A stretch of DNA of 26,366 bases. It comes from JAJPHT01 sp035526585. Its GTDB lineage: Archaea > Thermoplasmatota > SW-10-69-26 > JACQPN01 > JAJPHT01. The translations under genes were made by a program, and so were the position numbers. This document shows, piece by piece, positions 21,536 to 26,366 of this stretch (within the stretch, counting starts at the first letter, position 1; each line of letters begins with the position of its first letter). The DNA is taken from positions 1 to 26,366 of the forward strand of contig DATLCC010000127.1 of the NCBI GenBank assembly GCA_035526585.1, in the 5' to 3' direction. The notes under the pieces were generated by a model. The model saw only the letters and a list, made by a program, of their open reading frames with translations, made no database searches and was not told where the DNA came from.

Positions 21536-22388
21536 GGGCGCGCTTGGGCTTGCGGCCCATCGCGAGCCAGGCGAAGATGCCGGTCCACGCGACGAAGAAG
21601 GCCCAGCCGGCGTTGGCGTGCGTCCACTGCAGCGCGGCGGATCCCCACTGGTAGCCCACGAGCGCGAGCACGACGAGGCGGATCACGTTGATCGCGTAGA
21701 CGCCGAAGAGGCCGATCGCGCACCAGAACGCGCCGCGCCGCCAGTCGGGCTTCTCCGTGACGATGAACATCAGGAGGATCCCGCTGAAGAGGCCCATCGC
21801 CTGCAGCCCCGAGCACGCGGCGCCCACGTTGAGCGACATCGAGCCACGCGCCGTCGGGAAGACGATCACCTGCCCGTGGACCGTCGAAGGGAATCCGATC
21901 CCATCGAGGATCAGCGCCATCGGCGTCACGAGGCCGTAGACGATGAAGAGCTCGAGGGGCGTCGCGCCGCCGAAGCTCGTCTTCGTGAACGCCTGCGCGG
22001 CCCACACGGCGAGCGGGGCTCCCGCGACGGGGAGCGCCCACGCGACGGGCGTCGCGACGCCGGCGCGATCGACGAAGGGGGCGAGCGCCACGAGCAACAG
22101 GCCAAGCCCCACGAGCGCGATCTCGGGCGGCGCGAAGGTCGAGTGCCGAAGGAGGTTGAACGCGAGCACCGCGCCCGCGATCGCGGCGCCGGCGAGTCCG
22201 ACGGCCGCGCGCGGCAGGCGCTCGATGCGCGCGGGGCGCGCGAAGAAGAGGAGGAGCGCGCCAAGCGCCGCGAGGCCCGCTCCGAGGAGCGGCGACTCGT
22301 GGGGCACGACGCGGAAGAGGATGAAAAGCCCCTCGCCCAGGCTCGCAAGCCCTAGCAGGCTCATGATCCGGGCGAGGGTGGGGTTCAT
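21522..22388 (-). CDS. Archaeosortase/exosortase-family transpeptidase
   Basis: A 288-residue polytopic membrane protein with about eight hydrophobic helices. The exosortase/archaeosortase core is clear: LNVGAACSGLQAMGLFSG with catalytic C192, YAINVIRLVVLA with R237, and WTHANAGWAFFVAW with H257. These enzymes recognise a C-terminal tripartite signal on secreted proteins, cut it and usually pass the protein to a membrane lipid. The third catalytic residue is His, as in exosortases, whereas ArtA of haloarchaea uses Arg. The gene follows a VPFFPG-signal protein by 13 bases on the same strand, and a second such protein is the next gene upstream, so the two are likely its substrates. The named subfamily cannot be fixed from here. 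Confidence 0.92.
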   Translation of the reverse strand: MNPTLARIMSLLGLASLGEGLFILFRVVPHESPLLGAGLAALGALLLFFARPARIERLPRAAVGLAGAAIAGAVLAFNLLRHSTFAPPEIALVGLGLLLVALAPFVDRAGVATPVAWALPVAGAPLAVWAAQAFTKTSFGGATPLELFIVYGLVTPMALILDGIGFPSTVHGQVIVFPTARGSMSLNVGAACSGLQAMGLFSGILLMFIVTEKPDWRRGAFWCAIGLFGVYAINVIRLVVLALVGYQWGSAALQWTHANAGWAFFVAWTGIFAWLAMGRKPKRAPIPA

Positions 22389-22401
22389 GGGTCCGACCTG
22401 C

Positions 22402-23058
22402 TCAGCTGCGGCGCTTGCGGTACATCACGGAGCCCGCGATGGCCACGGAGCCCAGGATGCCCAGAGCGAGCGGCGCGGCGCCGGGGAAGAAGGGCACTTC
22501 TTCGCACTCGTCGGCCGGGACGTCCTCGGAGCAGGGGGGCGGCGTGCAGTCCTCGGTGCACGGGTTGCAGTCGACCGTGCACGGGTTGCAGTCCTCCTGG
22601 CACTCGGTCTCGCACGGGTCGACCCAGAACATCTTCGCCTTCGCGAAGTGGCTGCCGTCGCCGCCGGGGTGGCCGTCGTTCGTGTACGCTTCGACGCGGT
22701 AGTGGCCCGCCGGGAGCTGGTACGCGCCGTTCAGGAAGTCGTACTCGCCGTCGCCATCCGCGGTGCCGGTCCAGTCGAGGCCGTCACCGGTGGGCGTGAC
22801 CTCGCTCTTGTCGCCGGTGGGCGGCCAGGAGTAGAAGACGAGGTATCCGTCAGGGTCCTTCATGTTGAAGCCCTCGATCCAGAAGTCGCAGCTCACGTGC
22901 GGCTCGTTGCGGACCTCGGGATCCGCCGTCTCGTCGTCGTGGACCTTGATGGTCCCGCGGTTGTCGTCCTTCGCGGCGGCGGCCGTGCCGAATGCGGCAA
23001 GGCTGCCCACGAGAAGGAGGGCGATCAGGCATGCGTAGCGTGCGCGGTTGGTGTTCAT
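22402..23058 (-). CDS. Secreted Cys-rich protein with VPFFPG-type sorting signal (substrate 1)
   Basis: A 218-residue exported protein. A signal peptide covers residues 1-29 (hydrophobic CLIALLLVGSLAAFGTAAAA). Residues 36-148 form a domain with IKVHDDE, EVRNEPHVSCDFWIEGF, YSWPPTGD, LPAGHYRVEAYT and KMFWVDPC. I recall a closely similar secreted domain in actinobacterial cell-wall proteins. A Cys-rich linker follows with a duplicated seven-residue unit (CNPCTVDCNPCTEDC, encoded by a 21-base repeat at 22556-22593). The C-terminus is VPFFPG, a hydrophobic helix and RKRRS. ATG 23058 is chosen because it places the signal peptide at the N-terminus. The archaeosortase gene follows 13 bases after the stop. 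Confidence 0.9.
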   Translation of the reverse strand: MNTNRARYACLIALLLVGSLAAFGTAAAAKDDNRGTIKVHDDETADPEVRNEPHVSCDFWIEGFNMKDPDGYLVFYSWPPTGDKSEVTPTGDGLDWTGTADGDGEYDFLNGAYQLPAGHYRVEAYTNDGHPGGDGSHFAKAKMFWVDPCETECQEDCNPCTVDCNPCTEDCTPPPCSEDVPADECEEVPFFPGAAPLALGILGSVAIAGSVMYRKRRS

Positions 23059-23095
23059 GGCGAACCGTGCACTCGATTCTCTGCGCACGCCGGAT

Positions 23096-23139
23096 TGCCG
23101 GTTATGGTACGTGGCTCCGGAGGCGCTTCTTGTCAAGGA
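23096..23139 (-). promoter_or_regulatory. Upstream boxes of substrate 1, shared with substrate 2
   Basis: Read on the minus strand, TCCTTGAC (23132-23139) is followed by CGTACCATAACCGGCA (23096-23111), 38 bases before the ATG at 23058. Both boxes recur with nearly the same spacing before the second substrate gene, suggesting a common promoter or regulator. Their identity is unknown. Confidence 0.5.
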
Positions 23140-23157
23140 GCGGTGGTGGAGACAGGA

Positions 23158-23244
23158 ATGAAAAAGGGAAACAAGAAGAATGAAAAGGGGAACAAAGAAG
23201 GAAGAAAGTGGCCCCCGTGATATCGGGGGCCCTTGGCGCCCAAG
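23158..23244 (-). terminator. Strong terminator of the acidic substrate gene
   Basis: Downstream of the stop at 23250, the minus-strand transcript meets a small stem CTTGG-CGC-CCAAG (plus strand 23232-23244). An 8-base perfect hairpin GGCCCCCG-TGATAT-CGGGGGCC (23210-23231) follows, and then about 50 bases of nearly pure pyrimidine with several U runs, seen as an A/G-only tract at about 23158-23208 on the plus strand. Archaeal polymerase stops at U-rich tracts, so this should terminate efficiently before the next gene's promoter. Confidence 0.7.
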
Positions 23245-23249
23245 CAGCT

Positions 23250-23780
23250 TCAGCCGCGGCGGCGGTACATGACGGTGCCGACGACACCGGCGCTACCGAT
23301 CACGCCAAGCGCGAGAGCCCCCGCACCCGGGAAGAAGGGCACCTCGGTGCACTCAGGCTCCTCGACGAGATCGTCGGGGTCGCCGCACTCGTCATCACTG
23401 CACTTTTCGTCGTCGTCGCTCGTGGCGACGGAGACGTTCTCCACCGCGTCGTCGCATTCTTCGTCATCGCACTCTTCGTGCTCGTCGTCGCTCGTGGCGA
23501 CGGAGACGGTCTCTTCTGCGTCGTCGCACTCTTCGTCGTCGCAGTCCTCTTCCTCGTCCTCTTCGTCATCGGCCGACGCCAGCTGGACATCGTCCTCACC
23601 GTCGTCACATGCCTCGTCGTCGCATTCGTCCTGCTCGTCGTCCACCTGCGCGGCGAGCACCTGGTCCCCCTCGTCGCAGTCTCCCTCGTCGTCCTGTTGG
23701 GCGAGGGCAGGGCCGGAGAAGGCAAGAAGGAGTGCGGCTAGGAGCGCAAGCAGGGTCGTGGTCCGGGTGGTGGGAGTCAT
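23250..23780 (-). CDS. Very acidic CX4C-repeat protein with VPFFPG-type sorting signal (substrate 2)
   Basis: A 176-residue exported protein. The signal peptide covers residues about 1-27 (LLALLAALLLAFSGPALA). The mature part is dominated by D and E and has four CX4C motifs at C53/58 (CDDEAC), C80/85 and C104/109 (CDDEEC) and C127/132 (CSDDEC), each followed by an xVSVATSDD-like stretch. This makes roughly 24-residue repeats; two units are nearly identical in DNA (26 bases at 23411-23436 recur at 23483-23508, 72 bases apart). The C-terminus is EVPFFPGAGALALG, a hydrophobic helix and RRRG. About 20 of 32 residues there match substrate 1. Metal or calcium binding is plausible; no known family was recognised. 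Confidence 0.88.
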   Translation of the reverse strand: MTPTTRTTTLLALLAALLLAFSGPALAQQDDEGDCDEGDQVLAAQVDDEQDECDDEACDDGEDDVQLASADDEEDEEEDCDDEECDDAEETVSVATSDDEHEECDDEECDDAVENVSVATSDDDEKCSDDECGDPDDLVEEPECTEVPFFPGAGALALGVIGSAGVVGTVMYRRRG

Positions 23781-23814
23781 GTTGACCGTGCTCGAACGTT
23801 CCAGGCGCGGAGAA

Positions 23815-23859
23815 TGCCGATTCTGGTACGCCGGACCCGGGATCGTTCCGCGTCAAGGA
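23815..23859 (-). promoter_or_regulatory. Upstream boxes of substrate 2, shared with substrate 1
   Basis: On the minus strand, TCCTTGAC (23852-23859) and CGTACCAGAATCGGCA (23815-23830) stand 35 bases before the ATG at 23780, in the same order and spacing as before substrate 1. A third shared stretch, ACCGTGC with a nearby TCGA, lies closer to both starts. Confidence 0.5.
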
Positions 23860-23922
23860 CCTGTGATGCGGACAAGGAGGCGTGGCGAGCACGCTACGCC
23901 AGGCAGGCCGGCGCGGCCAAAC

Positions 23923-23930
23923 GCTTAAAG
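23923..23930 (+). promoter_or_regulatory. TATA-like box for valS
   Basis: GCTTAAAG is centred about 31 bases before the ATG at 23958, in the position expected for a leaderless or nearly leaderless transcript. Confidence 0.55.
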
Positions 23931-23957
23931 ACCGGCGCCCCCTCGTTCGCCCGACCC

Positions 23958-26366
23958 ATGCCCGAGGACGACGAAGCACCCCAGGCAGACCCCTCCATCG
24001 CCGCGATGGAAGAGAAGTGGCTGCGCTACTGGGAGGAGACCGGCATCTACCGGTTCGACCCGACCTCGCGCAAGCCCGTCTACAGCGTGGACACGCCTCC
24101 TCCCACGGTGAGTGGCAGGATGCACATCGGGCACGCGTACAGCTACAACCAGATGGACTTCACCGCGCGCTACAAGCGCATGCGGGGGCACAACCTGTTC
24201 TACCCGTTCGGGTTCGACGACAACGGCCTCCCCACGGAGCGATTCACGGAGAAAGCCGTGGGGAAGAAGCTCAGCGACGTCGGACGCCAGGAGTTCATCC
24301 GCCTCTGCCTCCAGGAGACGAAGAAGGCCGAGGAAGCCATGGAGACCTCGTGGCGCCGCATCGGCACCTCGTGCGACTGGACCCTCGTCTACCGCACGAT
24401 CGACAAGCCCGTGATGCGCGTGAGCCAGGAGTCGTTCCTCAAGCTCTACGGCGAGGGACGCGCCTACCGAGCCGAGCGCCCCGGCATCTGGTGTCCGGAG
24501 TGCCAGACCGCGATCGCGCAGGTGGAGACGGAGGACAAGGTCCTCCCGTCGACCTTCAACGATATCAGCTTCGATCTCGTGAACGACCTCGGCATGACCG
24601 AGAAGGGCATCGGCAACGAGCACCTCGTGAACCGCAAGATGGTGCCGGGCCCCGAGGCCAACAGCAAGCCGCGCGAGGTCGTGAGCTATCACCAGGGCGC
24701 GGAAGGCAAGCTCGTGATCTCCACGACGCGCCCCGAGCTCATCCCCGCATGCGTCGCCATCTTCGTCCACCCGGACGACGAGCGCACGCGGCACCTCATC
24801 GGGCGCAACGTGCGCGTGCCGGTGGGGAACAACATCGTGCCCGTCCTCACGAGCGACAAGGTCGACAAGGAGACCGGCACGGGCGTCGTCATGAACTGCA
24901 CGTTCGGCGACCAGACCGACATCGACTGGTGGGCCGCGAACTCCCTGCCGCTGCGCACCGTGATCGGCCCGAAGGGCACGATGACGGAGGCGGCCGGCAA
25001 GTACCAGGGGCAGAGCGTGGCCCACGCGCGCGACCACATCCTCGCCGATCTCAACCGCGAGGGGCGCCTCCTCGCGCAGAAGAACATCGAGCACACGGTA
25101 AACGTGCACGAGCGTTGCGGGACGCCGGTCGAGTTCCTCGTCACGAAGCAGTGGTTCGTGAAGTACCTCGACCTGCGCGGATCGTTCCTCGCGCGCGGCG
25201 AGGAGATCCGCTGGCACCCGCCGTACATGAAGGTCCGGTATGACAACTGGGTGAAGGGGCTGAAGTGGGACTGGTGCATCTCGCGCCAGCGCTACTTCGG
25301 CGTGCCCTTCCCCGTGTGGTACTGCGAGGCCTGCGCCGAGCCCAAGCTCGCGCGGCCGCAGGACCTGCCAGTGGACCCGACGGTCGACAAGCCGCACGGC
25401 ACGTGCGACGAGTGCGGCAACGCCGTCTTCCGAGGCGAGAGCGACGTCATGGACACGTGGGCGACCTCGTCGCTCACGCCGCAGATCGCGATCCTCGCCG
25501 CCGCCGAGCGGCTGGGCGTGAAGAACGCGCGGCTCGACGACGTGAACGACCACCCGAAGCTCGCGCAGTTCCTGCCGATGGACGTCCGCCCGCAAGCGCA
25601 TGAGATCATCAGCTTCTGGGCGTTCAACACGGTCGTGAAGGCGCACGCGCACCACGGCAAGATCCCGTGGACCGACGCGCAGATCTCCGGCTTCGTGAAG
25701 CTCGGGAAGGGCAAGAAGATGTCCAAGTCCAAGGGGGACATCGTGGAGCCGCTCGACGTCATCCGCGACTACTCCGGCGACGCGCTGCGCTATTGGAGCG
25801 CGACCGGTGCGAACCTGGGAGAAGATATCATCTGGAACCCGAAGGAGCTCACGCGCGCGATGCGCCTGTTGACCAAGCTCCGGAACGTGCAGGCGCTCAT
25901 CTCGAAGGGTTGGAGCGAGGGCGCGAAGCCCGACGCTGTGCCCTGGGACCAGCTCCACCTCGTGGACCAGTGGATCCTCGCGGAGTATGCGCGCGTCGTG
26001 GAGGACGCGACCGCCGCATGGGACGCGTTCGACTACACGAAGGGCATGAAGGAGACGGAGAACTTCCTCTGGCACGTCTTCGCCGACCATTACCTCGAGC
26101 TCGTGAAGGCGCGCCTCTACGCGGGCGACGCCAGCGCGAAGCACACGATGTACACGATCGGCCTGGGCCTCGTGAAGCTCTTCGCGCCCGTCGCGTGCTT
26201 CGCCTCCGAGGACCTCTTCCAGGAGCACTACCGCAAGCAGGAGGGCGACGCCAGCGTGCACGTGGCCGCATGGCCCGCCGCCCCGAGGACGGACCCGGCC
26301 GCGCTCGCGGCGGGCGCGGTGGTGCGCGACGTGGTCGCCGCCGTGCGCAACTGGAAGTGCCAGTCC
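23958..26366 (+). CDS. valS: Valyl-tRNA synthetase, 3'-truncated by window edge
   Basis: A class I aminoacyl-tRNA synthetase that charges tRNA-Val. 803 codons are in the window and the frame is open at the right edge. The ATP-binding HIGH motif is in PPPTVSGRMHIGHAYSY (about residues 49-65). The editing domain shows STTRPELIPACVAIFVHP and GTGVVMNCTFGDQTDIDWW, and a zinc-type pair of cysteine knuckles (WYCEAC, CDECG) follows. Then come SDVMDTWATSSLTPQI, the ValRS-specific motif, and the second ATP site GKKMSKSKGD. Near the window end the anticodon-binding helical domain begins (HLVDQWILAEYARVV). The arrangement is archaeal rather than bacterial. ATG 23958 is preceded by a TATA-like box. Confidence 0.96.
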   Translation, partial: MPEDDEAPQADPSIAAMEEKWLRYWEETGIYRFDPTSRKPVYSVDTPPPTVSGRMHIGHAYSYNQMDFTARYKRMRGHNLFYPFGFDDNGLPTERFTEKAVGKKLSDVGRQEFIRLCLQETKKAEEAMETSWRRIGTSCDWTLVYRTIDKPVMRVSQESFLKLYGEGRAYRAERPGIWCPECQTAIAQVETEDKVLPSTFNDISFDLVNDLGMTEKGIGNEHLVNRKMVPGPEANSKPREVVSYHQGAEGKLVISTTRPELIPACVAIFVHPDDERTRHLIGRNVRVPVGNNIVPVLTSDKVDKETGTGVVMNCTFGDQTDIDWWAANSLPLRTVIGPKGTMTEAAGKYQGQSVAHARDHILADLNREGRLLAQKNIEHTVNVHERCGTPVEFLVTKQWFVKYLDLRGSFLARGEEIRWHPPYMKVRYDNWVKGLKWDWCISRQRYFGVPFPVWYCEACAEPKLARPQDLPVDPTVDKPHGTCDECGNAVFRGESDVMDTWATSSLTPQIAILAAAERLGVKNARLDDVNDHPKLAQFLPMDVRPQAHEIISFWAFNTVVKAHAHHGKIPWTDAQISGFVKLGKGKKMSKSKGDIVEPLDVIRDYSGDALRYWSATGANLGEDIIWNPKELTRAMRLLTKLRNVQALISKGWSEGAKPDAVPWDQLHLVDQWILAEYARVVEDATAAWDAFDYTKGMKETENFLWHVFADHYLELVKARLYAGDASAKHTMYTIGLGLVKLFAPVACFASEDLFQEHYRKQEGDASVHVAAWPAAPRTDPAALAAGAVVRDVVAAVRNWKCQS

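Noticed and set aside
23404..23600. Possible CRISPR-like or simple-sequence array (GTCGTC-rich)
   Set aside because: The repetition is explained by codons for runs of Asp and Glu in the acidic substrate protein; there are no spacers.

Overview
The window reads as a piece of a GC-rich archaeal chromosome, probably from a euryarchaeal lineage in the broad sense. The supporting genes are the large subunit of the archaeal D-family DNA polymerase (DP2), an archaeal SUI1/aIF1 initiation factor, an archaeal-type valyl-tRNA synthetase and an archaeosortase. A/T-rich TATA-like boxes sit about 25-30 bases upstream of many start codons, which suggests mostly leaderless transcripts. I cannot assign a species; a high-GC Thermoplasmatota-type genome is my best guess and is only an inference. 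No rRNA, tRNA, CRISPR array or insertion sequence was seen, and no gene-free stretch exceeds 300 bases.

Layout. 1-2668: 3' part of DP2. 2669-4120: a less GC-rich, probably acquired P-loop ATPase with a nuclease-like C-terminus, behind a large dyad-symmetric control region. 4136-5473: a DUF3052 gene and a helix-hairpin-helix gene, with a RelE-type toxin-antitoxin cassette between two copies of a ~73-base direct repeat. 5591-7280: a single-domain response regulator, a Pro/Ala/Glu-rich membrane-anchored protein and a FrnE-like DsbA oxidoreductase. 7291-9801: a PLP-dependent threonine/serine dehydratase divergent from ridA and an EamA-type transporter. 9850-10793: aIF1 divergent from 5-formyltetrahydrofolate cyclo-ligase.

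10891-19086: a surface-oriented region with three paralogous Asp-box (sialidase-like beta-propeller) lipoproteins, one alone and two in tandem with an ATGA overlap. Among them are a DsbA-like protein coupled to a SAM methyltransferase, a divergent dicarboxylate/amino-acid symporter, and a small two-helix membrane protein. 19136-19215 holds a long inverted repeat with no gene. 19255-19891 is a VapBC-type toxin-antitoxin pair. 19981-21535 encodes an NYN plus OST-HTH (LOTUS) protein followed by an SRPBCC protein.

21522-23780 is the most interesting block. It contains an archaeosortase (Cys/Arg/His triad) and two secreted proteins that end in nearly the same VPFFPG-type C-terminal sorting signal. 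One is in the same operon as the sortase. The other is a very acidic protein with repeated CX4C motifs. The two substrate genes also share upstream sequence boxes, so this looks like a dedicated enzyme/substrate anchoring system. 23958-end is the 5' part of valS, which runs off the window.
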